From Paludibacteraceae bacterium (lineage in GTDB: Bacteria > Bacteroidota > Bacteroidia > Bacteroidales > Paludibacteraceae), in the NCBI GenBank assembly GCA_018055865.1, contig JAGPGR010000035.1:1-11542 (forward strand): a DNA stretch of 11,542 nucleotides, written 5' to 3'. Positions 1 to 7,827 of the stretch are shown piece after piece. The first letter of the stretch is position 1; every line of letters begins with the position of its first letter. The position numbers and the translations under genes were made by a program. The notes below the pieces were generated by a model. That model saw nothing but the letters and a program-made list of their open reading frames with translations, was not told the origin of the DNA and did no database searches.

Positions 1-2
1 CA

Positions 3-683
3 AGACTTTATGCCGGGGAGTATCACAAGGAAATACATGTAGTACGGAATATTCCACCCGCATTTCACCCCGCAAAGATAAAAAGCAGAACAGAACTCGG
101 ATTGCCCGAAGATAATATGATACTGATTCTGCAAGGTACGGGTATCAATATTGACCGCGGAGCTGAGGAGATTGTGCTTGCCATGAAGTATATGGAAAAT
201 ATCATGCTTCTTATCGTTGGTAGCGGCGACGTGCTAACTAAACTCAAAGATATGGTACGCTCGGAAAAACTCGAAGAAAAAGTTATGTTCAGACCCAAAA
301 TGCCTTTTGAGGAATTACGACAATACACCATGAATGCCAATCTGGGGCTGGCACTCGACAAAGATACCAATCTCAATTACCGGTTTTCGCTTCCAAATAA
401 ATTGTTTGATTATATCCATTCACGCATTCCGGTTTTAGCATCTGATTTGCCCGAAATAAAAGAAATTATCGAAAAGTATGACATCGGATTTTTTATTCCA
501 AATCATACACCTCAGGCAATAGCCGAAACAGTAAATCGGATTTTTGAAAACAAATCCAGATACCAGACTGTTAAACTTAATACCGGAAAAGCCGGAAAAG
601 AACTTTCGTGGGAAAACGAGGAGATAAAACTGCTAAACGTAATTAATAACGCTAATATTCAACCTGTAACTTCTAATTTCTAA
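3..683 (+). CDS. Glycosyltransferase, GT4-like (GT-B) C-terminal part; 5' end outside the window
   Basis: The reading frame is open from position 3 to the TAA at 681-683, so the gene begins before the window; the ATG at 102 is internal. The visible 226 residues look like the C-terminal Rossmann half of a GT-B glycosyltransferase, which binds the nucleotide-sugar donor. Landmarks are an ILQGTGINIDRGAEE strand-loop-helix, LLIVGSGD, a PFEELRQY segment, and FSLPNKLFDYIHSRIPVLASDLPEIKEI, which is placed like the donor-binding E-x7-E region of family 4 enzymes. In that region the usual first Glu/Pro context is replaced by SLPNK, as in some polysaccharide transferases. A second glycosyltransferase follows after 13 bases, which suggests an operon for surface glycan or glycoconjugate synthesis. 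The stop codon lies inside a TTCTAAT repeat, so the last residues may be set by that repeat. Donor and acceptor sugars cannot be told from sequence. Confidence 0.85.
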   Translation, partial: RLYAGEYHKEIHVVRNIPPAFHPAKIKSRTELGLPEDNMILILQGTGINIDRGAEEIVLAMKYMENIMLLIVGSGDVLTKLKDMVRSEKLEEKVMFRPKMPFEELRQYTMNANLGLALDKDTNLNYRFSLPNKLFDYIHSRIPVLASDLPEIKEIIEKYDIGFFIPNHTPQAIAETVNRIFENKSRYQTVKLNTGKAGKELSWENEEIKLLNVINNANIQPVTSNF

Positions 684-684
684 T
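671..684 (+). repeat. TTCTAAT heptamer, two tandem copies
   Basis: Two perfect copies of TTCTAAT lie back to back and are followed by a T-run. The second copy contains the TAA stop of the upstream glycosyltransferase. Two copies can occur by chance in AT-rich DNA, but similar short repeats appear at two other gene junctions in this window. Confidence 0.5.
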
Positions 685-696
685 TTTTTCAAAAAC

Positions 697-1593
697 GTGC
701 TATCCATCCTGATTCCCACATATAATTATAACATTACCCGGCTGGTGAATGAACTTCACCGGCAGGCACTCAATACGTATGTGGATTTTGAGATATTGGT
801 CATGGAGGATGGTTCCACTCTATTCCTGGAAGAGAATAAAGCAGTGGCTGATCTGGCATTTTGCAATTACACCGTTTTGACAGGAAATATCGGCCGCTCG
901 GCCATTCGAAATCGCCTGGCCGACGAAGCCCGATACGAGCATCTGGTGTTTCTGGATTGCGATGGAGAAATCATTATGCCTCATTTTATTGAGAAATATG
1001 TATCGTTTTGCAAAGAAAATACCGTTGTGGTGGGAGGAACAGCTTACGATCCCGAAAATCGAGACCCACGGTACAGCCTGCGGTTGAAATACGGGCGCCT
1101 CCGGGAAGCCAAATCGGCCATGGAACGTGAAAAAGAAGGAATTTACTCCCATTTTTCGGCTTTCAATTTTCTAATTTCAAAGAAAATTTTCAACCAGATC
1201 CGTTTCGATGAAAGCATTCAGGGCTACGGGCATGAGGATACGCTGTTCGGACACCGAATAGCAGAATTGAAATGCAACGTGCACCACATTGACAATCCGC
1301 TGCTCCACAGCGGGTTGGACGACAATGAATCATTCATCCGCAAAACGGAAGAAAGTACCCGAAACCTCTACCTGCTTTACAAAACAGGAAATTACCCTAT
1401 TCTTGAAAATCAATCGAAATTGCTCTTCACTTTCAACAGATTCGAACGAAAAAATTTCACCCATGCGCTGGCAGCTGCTTTTACCACTCTCAGACCGGTT
1501 TTAATGAGTAATCTTACAAGTTCCAATCCGTCACTCAGGTTTTACGATTTGTACAAATTACTCTTTCTTGCCAAAATCTCCCGTTCAAAATGA
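697..1593 (+). CDS. Family 2 (GT-A) glycosyltransferase
   Basis: This 298-residue enzyme starts at a GTG directly encoding the first strand, LSILIPTYN. The GT-A fold features are in order: nucleotide-binding EDGS at about 37-40, GNIGRSAIRNRLA at about 63-75, the metal-binding DxD motif as DCD at about 87-89, and GYGHED at about 176-181, followed by a His-rich stretch ending PLLHSGLD. This GHED region resembles the C-terminal subdomain of galactosyltransferase-like family 2 enzymes and probably supplies the catalytic base and acceptor contacts. No membrane segment is evident, so the protein is probably cytoplasmic or peripheral. It sits 13 bases behind another glycosyltransferase and is likely co-transcribed with it, as the last gene of a glycan cluster. 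The ATG-less start is supported by the family N-terminus beginning immediately there. The precise sugar transferred is unknown. Confidence 0.88.
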   Translation: MLSILIPTYNYNITRLVNELHRQALNTYVDFEILVMEDGSTLFLEENKAVADLAFCNYTVLTGNIGRSAIRNRLADEARYEHLVFLDCDGEIIMPHFIEKYVSFCKENTVVVGGTAYDPENRDPRYSLRLKYGRLREAKSAMEREKEGIYSHFSAFNFLISKKIFNQIRFDESIQGYGHEDTLFGHRIAELKCNVHHIDNPLLHSGLDDNESFIRKTEESTRNLYLLYKTGNYPILENQSKLLFTFNRFERKNFTHALAAAFTTLRPVLMSNLTSSNPSLRFYDLYKLLFLAKISRSK

Positions 1594-1613
1594 CAACTTG
1601 TCAGTTGGTTTTT
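1594..1613 (+). terminator. Weak hairpin and T-run after the glycosyltransferase pair
   Basis: CAACT (1594-1598) pairs with AGTTG (1603-1607) across a four-base loop, followed by GTTTTTC. The stem is short and AT-rich and overlaps the region just after the TGA stop. It is a possible weak intrinsic terminator separating the glycan genes from groS. The overlapping palindrome TGACAACTTGTCA (1591-1603) is an alternative fold. Confidence 0.35.
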
Positions 1614-1651
1614 CATTTCAGGTAGCCGTTTGTCCGCCTTTTCATGTCAAA

Positions 1652-1682
1652 TTTGCATCTTTAATTCATTGGCATAAATTTC
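1652..1682 (+). promoter_or_regulatory. Bacteroidota-type promoter of groS-groL
   Basis: TTTG at 1652-1655 is followed after 19 bases by TAAATTTC at 1675-1682, matching 7 of 8 positions of the primary-sigma -7 consensus TAnnTTTG. The start of transcription would be near 1689, giving a leader of roughly 55 bases. I see no CIRCE-type inverted repeat, so the heat-shock control common in Firmicutes is not apparent. Confidence 0.55.
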
Positions 1683-1745
1683 GCTAAAGTATCCATGTAT
1701 TTCAATACAACTAAATTTCAAAAAAAAACTAAAAATAGAATCATT

Positions 1746-2015
1746 ATGAACATTAAACCATTAGCAGACCGAGTGCTTGTAAAACCAGCACCCGCAGAAG
1801 AAAAAACAGTGAGCGGAATTATAATTCCCGACAGCGCCAAAGAAAAACCACTGAAGGGTGAAGTATTGGCAGTAGGAAACGGCACCAAAGACGAAGAAAT
1901 GGTAGTAAAAACCGGCGATACGGTTCTTTACGGCAAATACGCCGGTACAGAACTCGAATGGGAAGGTGAAAAATACCTGATTATGCGTCAAAATGACATT
2001 CTGGCAATAATTTAA
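1746..2015 (+). CDS. groS: Co-chaperonin GroES
   Basis: This is the 89-residue co-chaperonin that forms the heptameric lid of the GroEL folding chamber in the cytoplasm. It matches the family from end to end: [14 protein letters not shown] at the N-terminus, the mobile-loop region [18 protein letters not shown] at about 18-35 that docks on Gro[11 protein letters not shown], and the C-terminal [13 protein letters not shown]. An upstream in-frame ATG at 1695 would add 17 residues with no family counterpart, so the start at 1746 is preferred. groL follows after 43 bases and the pair shares one promoter. Length and composition are normal. Confidence 0.97.
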   Translation: MNIKPLADRVLVKPAPAEEKTVSGIIIPDSAKEKPLKGEVLAVGNGTKDEEMVVKTGDTVLYGKYAGTELEWEGEKYLIMRQNDILAII

Positions 2016-2028
2016 CTTCCAATTGTAT

Positions 2029-3690
<1,662 letters not shown>

Positions 3691-3733
3691 AAGCGCCTCC
3701 AAAACCTCCTCAAAAAGGGAAGCTTTAAGTTTT

Positions 3734-3776
3734 AAAAAAAACTCCTCAAATCATCGCTGATTTGGGGAGTTTTTTT
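3734..3776 (+). terminator. Strong intrinsic terminator of groS-groL
   Basis: The 13-base arms at 3741-3753 (ACTCCTCAAATCA) and 3758-3770 pair fully with one G-U, over the tetraloop TCGC, and are followed by T6. The A-run before and T-run after extend the pairing. It lies 50 bases after the groL stop. Confidence 0.9.
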
Positions 3777-3903
3777 GTCATAAATTTTCAGATTGATCCA
3801 TTTCTGCGCAAAATTACAGACGTGAAATTTTCAGAAAAAGTATCTGTTCACAACTTTTTAAGAAAAAAACGGAATAAAATTCAAAATATCAGAGCTTTTT
3901 TCT

Positions 3904-3911
3904 TTACTTTG
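3904..3911 (+). promoter_or_regulatory. Possible -7 element of the phosphofructokinase gene
   Basis: TTACTTTG matches 7 of 8 positions of TAnnTTTG and sits 22 bases before the ATG. No TTTG is found 19-21 bases upstream, so the promoter is only half supported. The rest of 3777-3933 is AT-rich and holds only an 11-base direct repeat, AAATTTTCAGA, at 3782 and 3825. Confidence 0.35.
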
Positions 3912-3933
3912 TAAAACATAAAATTATAATGAT

Positions 3934-4968
3934 ATGAAAATAGGAATTCTATCTTCGGGCGGCGACTGCCCAGGCATCAATGCTACAATTCGTGGTGTTG
4001 GCAAAACTGCAATCAGTAAATATGGTATGGAAGTAATCGGCGTGCATAATGGTTTTTCAGGATTGTTGTACAAAGATGTATCTCCACTTCCTGAATCTTC
4101 TTTATCGGGCATTTTGACTTTGGGTGGTACTATTTTAGGCACTGCACGCGAAAAAGAATTCAGAAAAATTCTGAAATCACCCGACAAAAAAGACCAGGAA
4201 GTAATCAAAAAAAGTTACAAGGAACTGGGACTGGATTGCCTGGTGTGCATTGGAGGCAATGGGACGCAAAAAACCACCTCGCAACTTTCAGATCTTGGTC
4301 TTAATGTAATCGGAATTCCCAAAACCATCGACAACGATGTGTTCGGAACCGATGTTACCTTTGGCTTTAATTCGGCTGTGGATATTGCCACAGATGCCAT
4401 TGACAGGCTCCATTCTACGGCAAGTTCGCATCAGCGTGTCATGGTTATCGAGCTAATGGGGCATCATGCGGGATGGATTACCCTTTACGCTGGTATGGCA
4501 GGCGGAGCCGATGTGATACTTTTACCCGAACTGGGGTATGATTTAAATACCGTTGTAGAAGTGCTTAACAGAAGGAGAAAAAGCGGAAAAGCCTATTCAA
4601 TTGTAGCAGTAGCTGAAGGAATAGAAGTGGAAGGTGGAACCGACGGACACCATCCGGCCACTTATTTTGCCCGAAAAATTGAAGAACTCACCGGCATTGA
4701 AGCCCGTGAAACTGTATTGGGTTACATTCAGCGGGGCGGTTCACCTTCGCCTTACGACCGGAATCTGGGCACTTTGCTTGGCGGACATGCAGCAAAACTT
4801 ATCAACGATGGGAAATTCGGCAGAATGGTTGCCGTGAAAGGCATCGACGTAATTACCGACGTTCCGCTCAAAGATGTGGCAGGAAAACTTCGCCTCGTTA
4901 CTCCCGATCATATCATGTTGAAACAAGGCAAGCGCATGGGTATTTCCTTCGGAAAATTAGGCTTATAA
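3934..4968 (+). CDS. pfkA: 6-phosphofructokinase, group III/mixed-substrate type
   Basis: The enzyme phosphorylates fructose 6-phosphate to the 1,6-bisphosphate, the committed step of glycolysis, in the cytoplasm. The 344 residues contain the donor loop SSGGDCPGINA (7-17), GGNGT (107-111), the catalytic PKTIDND (129-135, base D133), SSHQR (164-168) and MGHHAGW (175-181). Aligned to E. coli PfkA, G110 matches Gly104, which favours ATP, whereas K130 replaces Gly124, a lysine shared with pyrophosphate-dependent and group III enzymes. The usual acidic residue before G110 (Asp103) is Asn here. MGR is MGH. By family rules it is probably ATP-using, but donor choice is uncertain. It is a single gene between the groL terminator and a bidirectional terminator. 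The symbol is by family, not by proven donor. Confidence 0.93.
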   Translation: MKIGILSSGGDCPGINATIRGVGKTAISKYGMEVIGVHNGFSGLLYKDVSPLPESSLSGILTLGGTILGTAREKEFRKILKSPDKKDQEVIKKSYKELGLDCLVCIGGNGTQKTTSQLSDLGLNVIGIPKTIDNDVFGTDVTFGFNSAVDIATDAIDRLHSTASSHQRVMVIELMGHHAGWITLYAGMAGGADVILLPELGYDLNTVVEVLNRRRKSGKAYSIVAVAEGIEVEGGTDGHHPATYFARKIEELTGIEARETVLGYIQRGGSPSPYDRNLGTLLGGHAAKLINDGKFGRMVAVKGIDVITDVPLKDVAGKLRLVTPDHIMLKQGKRMGISFGKLGL

Positions 4969-4986
4969 ACCTGGTCATACAACAAA

Positions 4987-5030
4987 CAAAAAACCGCAAC
5001 TCTTTTCAGAATTGCGGTTTTTATATTTTT
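4987..5030. terminator. Bidirectional terminator between the phosphofructokinase gene and rplT
   Basis: AAACCGCAA (4991-4999) pairs with TTGCGGTTT (5012-5020). The stem can extend as TCT/AGA over a TTTC loop. It has T-rich sequence on the plus side and, read from the minus strand, a T-rich tail after the stem. It therefore suits both convergent transcripts: the phosphofructokinase gene and infC-rpmI-rplT. Confidence 0.88.
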
Positions 5031-5041
5031 TAGCTAATGGC

Positions 5042-5416
5042 TTATTTTGCAGCTTTAGCTTTATTTTCGGTGTGATTTACACTTTTTACGATAGCACTGA
5101 ATGCTTCCGGATGATTCATGGCTAAATCTGCCAGCACTTTGCGGTTCATTTCGATTCCGGCTTTGTGCAAAGCACCCATCAGGCGCGAATATGACATACC
5201 TTCCAAACGTGCAGCAGCATTGATACGCTGAATCCACAAGGCACGGAAACTGCGTTTTTTGTTTTTACGGTCGCGATAAGCATACTGTAATCCTTTTTCC
5301 CAGGTGTTTTTTGCAACGGTCCATACATTTCTGCGTCCTCCAAAGTATCCTCTGGTGAGACTTAAAATTCTTTTTCTTCTTTTACGTGAAGCAACGTGAT
5401 TTACTGATCTTGGCAT
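5042..5416 (-). CDS. rplT: 50S ribosomal protein L20
   Basis: This is the 124-residue large-subunit protein that binds 23S rRNA early in 50S assembly, and in other bacteria represses its own operon. The N-terminal basic arm [20 protein letters not shown], the [15 protein letters not shown] segment, [21 protein letters not shown] and [25 protein letters not shown] match the family throughout. A short Lys/Ala tail makes it a few residues longer than the usual 115-118. It is the last gene of infC-rpmI-rplT, separated from rpmI by 112 bases that contain a hairpin. A terminator lies just beyond the stop. Confidence 0.98.
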   Translation of the reverse strand: MPRSVNHVASRKRRKRILSLTRGYFGGRRNVWTVAKNTWEKGLQYAYRDRKNKKRSFRALWIQRINAAARLEGMSYSRLMGALHKAGIEMNRKVLADLAMNHPEAFSAIVKSVNHTENKAKAAK

Positions 5417-5436
5417 AATTAAATGAATTTTGAAAG

Positions 5437-5471
5437 TTAGCGCTGCAACAGGGTGCAGACTTTGCAGCTAA
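5437..5471 (-). promoter_or_regulatory. Hairpin in the rpmI-rplT spacer, possible L20 control or RNA-processing site
   Basis: Read on the minus strand, TTAGCTGCAA (5471-5462) can pair with TTGCAG-CG-CTAA (5448-5437), ten base pairs interrupted by a two-base CG bulge, over a 13-base loop. No T-run follows, so it is not an ordinary terminator. It lies 20 bases before the rplT start, in an otherwise AT-rich spacer. A role in L20 feedback or processing is inference. Confidence 0.45.
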
Positions 5472-5528
5472 TCATTCGGTTTGACTTGTAAGAAATTTTG
5501 TTTTTAAAAAGTTGATTTTTTGACGTAA

Positions 5529-5723
5529 TTAAACCCGAAGCAACGATTTTACGTTCTTCACATCTACACTATCTACCAGACCTGTCTGAGTAAGATTGCG
5601 TTTTTGTTTAGTGGTTTTTTTAGTCAGAATGTGGCTTTTAAAAGCATGTTTTCTTTTGATTTTTCCTGTTCCGGTAAGAGCGAATCTTTTTTTGGCACCG
5701 GAGTTAGTTTTCATTTTTGGCAT
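5529..5723 (-). CDS. rpmI: 50S ribosomal protein L35
   Basis: This is a 64-residue basic large-subunit protein. It has the family start [33 protein letters not shown] and the [11 protein letters not shown] segment, close to the normal 64-66 residues. It lies 32 bases after infC and 112 bases before rplT, in the conserved order infC-rpmI-rplT. It is presumably expressed from the infC promoter. Confidence 0.97.
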   Translation of the reverse strand: MPKMKTNSGAKKRFALTGTGKIKRKHAFKSHILTKKTTKQKRNLTQTGLVDSVDVKNVKSLLRV

Positions 5724-5755
5724 CTTTTCTTATTTTATATATTATTGAAATTCTG

Positions 5756-6313
5756 TTATTTAGTTTTTTTGGGAGAAAACATGATAATCATGCGCTTACC
5801 TTCCAATTGAGGAAGCTGGTCCACTTTGGCATATTCTTCCAAATCGTTGGCAAAACGCAGCAATAGCACCTCGCCCTGATCCTTGAACAATATGGAACGA
5901 CCTTTGAAAAAAACATATGCTTTCACCTTATCACCGTCCTGCAGAAACTTGATAGCATGTTTCAGTTTGAAATTGTAATCGTGATCGTCGGTTTGGGGCC
6001 CAAATCGTATTTCCTTGACATCAATTTTGGTCGATTTTGCTTTATTTTCCTTCTCCTTTTTTCGCAGTTGATACAAATACTTCTGATAATCAACTACTTT
6101 ACAAACGGGTGGTACTGCAGTTGCAGCAATTTCAACCAAGTCCAATTCCAAGTCTTCGGCTATTTGCATGGCACGATCAAAAGCATATATGCCCGGCTCA
6201 ACATTATCACCAACTAATCGGACTTCCTTTACGCCTTTAATTTTCTCATTAATTCTGTTAGGCGCTTCTTTCTGATGACCTTGTCTGGGTCTCATAAACG
6301 GTTGTTTAGCTAT
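5756..6313 (-). CDS. infC: Translation initiation factor IF-3, probable ATA start
   Basis: IF3 binds the 30S subunit, prevents early 50S joining and proofreads the start codon. The N-domain ([45 protein letters not shown]) and C-domain ([25 protein letters not shown] to [14 protein letters not shown]) are complete. The first ATG is at 6293-6295, but no ribosome-binding signal is near it. A full AGGAGG lies at 6328-6323, nine bases before an in-frame ATA (6313-6311) that opens IAKQPF ahead of MRPRQG. No ATG, GTG or TTG lies between the upstream in-frame stop (6340-6338) and that ATG. Non-canonical infC starts (AUU in E. coli) are known and let IF3 repress itself, so I prefer the ATA. The safe minimum is 5756-6295. 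thrS, the frequent upstream neighbour elsewhere, is absent here. Confidence 0.93.
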   Translation of the reverse strand: MAKQPFMRPRQGHQKEAPNRINEKIKGVKEVRLVGDNVEPGIYAFDRAMQIAEDLELDLVEIAATAVPPVCKVVDYQKYLYQLRKKEKENKAKSTKIDVKEIRFGPQTDDHDYNFKLKHAIKFLQDGDKVKAYVFFKGRSILFKDQGEVLLLRFANDLEEYAKVDQLPQLEGKRMIIMFSPKKTK

Positions 6314-6322
6314 TGCTTGTTT

Positions 6323-6328
6323 CCTCCT
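6323..6328 (-). promoter_or_regulatory. Full AGGAGG Shine-Dalgarno of infC
   Basis: AGGAGG is a perfect anti-16S match, unusual in a phylum where most genes lack one; no other gene start in this window shows it. It lies 9 bases before ATA (6313-6311) and 27 bases before the first ATG (6295), so it marks the ATA as the more likely initiation codon. Confidence 0.65.
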
Positions 6329-6372
6329 ATTTTTTAGTTATTTGAATAATTTTGTATTCTTTTTTGAGCCTG

Positions 6373-6403
6373 CAAATATAATGCTATTTTTTCAATTTAC
6401 AAA
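6373..6403 (-). promoter_or_regulatory. Promoter of infC-rpmI-rplT
   Basis: On the minus strand, TTTG (6403-6400) is followed after exactly 19 bases by TATATTTG (6380-6373), a perfect match to TTTG-N19-21-TAnnTTTG. Transcription would start near 6367, giving a leader of about 50-70 bases depending on the infC start. Confidence 0.78.
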
Positions 6404-6492
6404 ACATTGGAGTGACGAATTTAGGATAAACTGTGCACTAAATCCATCCGCCAATTCCATCATACTATTTATCATTATCCTCGATTATTCGG

Positions 6493-6524
6493 TTTGTTAA
6501 TTTTCCAACAGACTGATTAACAAA
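6493..6524. repeat. Inverted repeat in the infC/rlpA divergent region
   Basis: TTTGTTAAT (6493-6501) and ATTAACAAA (6516-6524) form a perfect nine-base inverted repeat around a 14-base centre. It ends 15 bases upstream of the -33 element of the RlpA-like gene and about 90 bases upstream of the infC promoter. It could be an operator. The rest of 6404-6539 is AT-rich with nothing else recognisable. Confidence 0.45.
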
Positions 6525-6539
6525 GTTTTAAACTCCGAA

Positions 6540-6571
6540 TTTGTATATGTCATATTTTATGAGTAATTTTG
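6540..6571 (+). promoter_or_regulatory. Promoter of the RlpA-like gene
   Basis: TTTG (6540-6543), a 20-base spacer, then TAATTTTG (6564-6571) match the Bacteroidota consensus in full. The start of transcription would be near 6578, about 35 bases before the ATG at 6613. This makes the TTG at 6583 a poor start candidate. Confidence 0.78.
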
Positions 6572-6612
6572 CACTCTAATTTTTGCAGAAAGCTGCAAAG
6601 AAAAACCAAATT

Positions 6613-7140
6613 ATGAAGAAACTGATATTGTTGTTTGTTGTACTTTCAATGATTTTTTCATCATCGGCGTACAGCCAGCAAAGAGTGAAAGCCTCATATT
6701 ATGCAGACAAATTTCACGGACGAAAAACTGCAAGCGGCAAACTCTACAACCGCGACAGTTTGACTTGTGCTCACAAAACTTTACCTTTCGGGACCATTCT
6801 TAAAGTAAAAAATCCCCGAAATGAGAAAGAAATTTATGTGAAAGTAACCGATCGGGGCCCTTTTATCAAGGGACGAACTATTGATTTATCCTATGCTGCT
6901 GCCAAAAAAATTGGTGTAATAGGACATGGTGTTGCAAGTGTTGATGTTTTCAGAACTGACCTGAAACAAATCCCCCAAAGGGATGATAAACCGGAAGAAA
7001 GAATTTCGATACCGGATTCAATCGATTTCAGAAAAATGGAAATTTTGATGGATACCATCACTATTATTCAGCCTGACAACACAAAAGTAGCTAACGACAG
7101 TTTGAAGTTAGCTTCGCTAATCAATAATCCTGTATTCTAA
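6613..7140 (+). CDS. RlpA-like septal ring protein (double-psi beta-barrel), secreted
   Basis: This 175-residue exported protein has a signal peptide ([21 protein letters not shown], cleavage near residue 21-22) and no lipobox Cys, unlike the RlpA lipoproteins of Proteobacteria. Residues about 25-112 form the RlpA-type double-psi beta-barrel: [25 protein letters not shown] (53-61), VTDRGPF with D80, and [11 protein letters not shown]. In P. aeruginosa RlpA, a lytic transglycosylase, catalysis needs a Glu in TASGE and the Asp of NDRGPF. Here the Glu position is Lys43 while the Asp is kept, so activity is uncertain. A 60-residue tail without a SPOR domain follows. The ATG at 6613 is chosen over a TTG at 6583 because the signal peptide begins there. 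A clear promoter and terminator make it a single-gene unit. Confidence 0.88.
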   Translation: MKKLILLFVVLSMIFSSSAYSQQRVKASYYADKFHGRKTASGKLYNRDSLTCAHKTLPFGTILKVKNPRNEKEIYVKVTDRGPFIKGRTIDLSYAAAKKIGVIGHGVASVDVFRTDLKQIPQRDDKPEERISIPDSIDFRKMEILMDTITIIQPDNTKVANDSLKLASLINNPVF

Positions 7141-7175
7141 AAAAATCAGCCTGAAAAATCAGGCTGTTTTTTTTT
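7141..7175. terminator. Bidirectional terminator between the RlpA-like gene and the Lrp-type gene
   Basis: CAGCCTGA (7147-7154) pairs with TCAGGCTG (7159-7166) over an AAAA loop and is followed by T9. The A-run before the stem gives a T-run on the minus strand, so the element can also stop transcripts of the convergent regulator gene. Confidence 0.92.
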
Positions 7176-7197
7176 GTTTATCCCATCCGCAGAAAAA

Positions 7198-7698
7198 TCA
7201 TTCCTCCACTTCTACATCATCGTCTTCTTCTGTATCAAAAACTGAAAGTTGACGGTTAAAAATTTCATCCAGCGACAACTGAAAAGTTTCGGTATGCTGT
7301 ACTCCGTCAATAGTGGTGAGGTATTCAAGAATAATCTGGAGCAAATGACGATTATCTTTTGCATAAATCTTGATAAACATGGAGTATTTGCCTGTAGCAT
7401 AATGACATTCTACAATCTCAGGCACTTTTTTGAGTTCAGTTACTACCGCCTGAAATTTGCTGATGTCAGAAAGCACAATACCGATGTAAGCACATGTTTG
7501 ATAGCCTATTTTGTAGGTATCAACTACAAATTCGGAGCCTTTGATGATTCCAAGATTTCGGAGTTTCTGAATTCGCTGATGAATAGCAGCACCTGAAACA
7601 TTACATTCGCGGGCTACCTCAAGGAATGGAATTCGGGCGTCTTTTGAGATTAGTTGTAATATTTTTTTATCCAACCTGTCAATTTGATGATGTCCCAT
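7198..7698 (-). CDS. Lrp/AsnC family transcriptional regulator
   Basis: This 166-residue DNA-binding regulator belongs to the feast/famine family, whose members bind DNA as dimers or octamers and usually sense amino acids. The N-terminal winged HTH at about 6-55 reads IDRLDKKILQLISKDARIPFLEVARECNVSGAAIHQRIQKLRNLGII, with the recognition helix in the VSGAAIHQRIQKL part. The linker FVVDTYKIGYQTCAYIGI leads to the RAM effector/oligomer domain (about 68-145), including the GKYSMFIKIYAKD core. An acidic tail, DTEEDDDVEVEE, ends the protein and is not part of the usual fold. The gene lies 129 bases beyond rsgA on the same strand with its own probable promoter. No biosynthetic neighbour reveals its ligand. 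Confidence 0.92.
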   Translation of the reverse strand: MGHHQIDRLDKKILQLISKDARIPFLEVARECNVSGAAIHQRIQKLRNLGIIKGSEFVVDTYKIGYQTCAYIGIVLSDISKFQAVVTELKKVPEIVECHYATGKYSMFIKIYAKDNRHLLQIILEYLTTIDGVQHTETFQLSLDEIFNRQLSVFDTEEDDDVEVEE

Positions 7699-7752
7699 TG
7701 TTTTTTGGTTTAAGTATTTAAGAATTAATTTTAATTAGAATATTTATACGGA

Positions 7753-7784
7753 CAAAATTATTTATTTTATTTGATTTTTCCTAA
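7753..7784 (-). promoter_or_regulatory. Probable promoter of the Lrp-type regulator
   Basis: On the minus strand TAATTTTG (7760-7753) matches TAnnTTTG fully. TTAG (7784-7781) lies 20 bases upstream in place of TTTG. Transcription would start near 7747, about 50 bases before the ATG. The surrounding 7699-7827 spacer is very AT-rich and shows no clear rsgA terminator. Confidence 0.5.
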
Positions 7785-7827
7785 TAAAAATTACATTTAT
7801 TACATTTTATCAAAAAAAAATACTTTT

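Noticed and set aside
1695..1745. 17-residue N-terminal extension of GroES from an upstream ATG
   Set aside because: GroES proteins begin at [10 protein letters not shown]. The extension is Lys/Asn-rich leader sequence lying just after the predicted transcription start.
1594..1745. CIRCE-type heat-shock operator before groS
   Set aside because: No TTAGCACTC-N9-GAGTGCTAA-like inverted repeat is present. The GAGTGCT inside groS has no partner.
3782..3835. 11-base direct repeat AAATTTTCAGA upstream of the phosphofructokinase gene
   Set aside because: It is short, low in complexity and in AT-rich DNA. Two copies 43 bases apart are not convincing as a regulatory element.
6583..6612. TTG start giving a ten-residue longer RlpA-like protein
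   Set aside because: It lies only about five bases after the predicted transcription start, and the signal peptide begins at the ATG at 6613.
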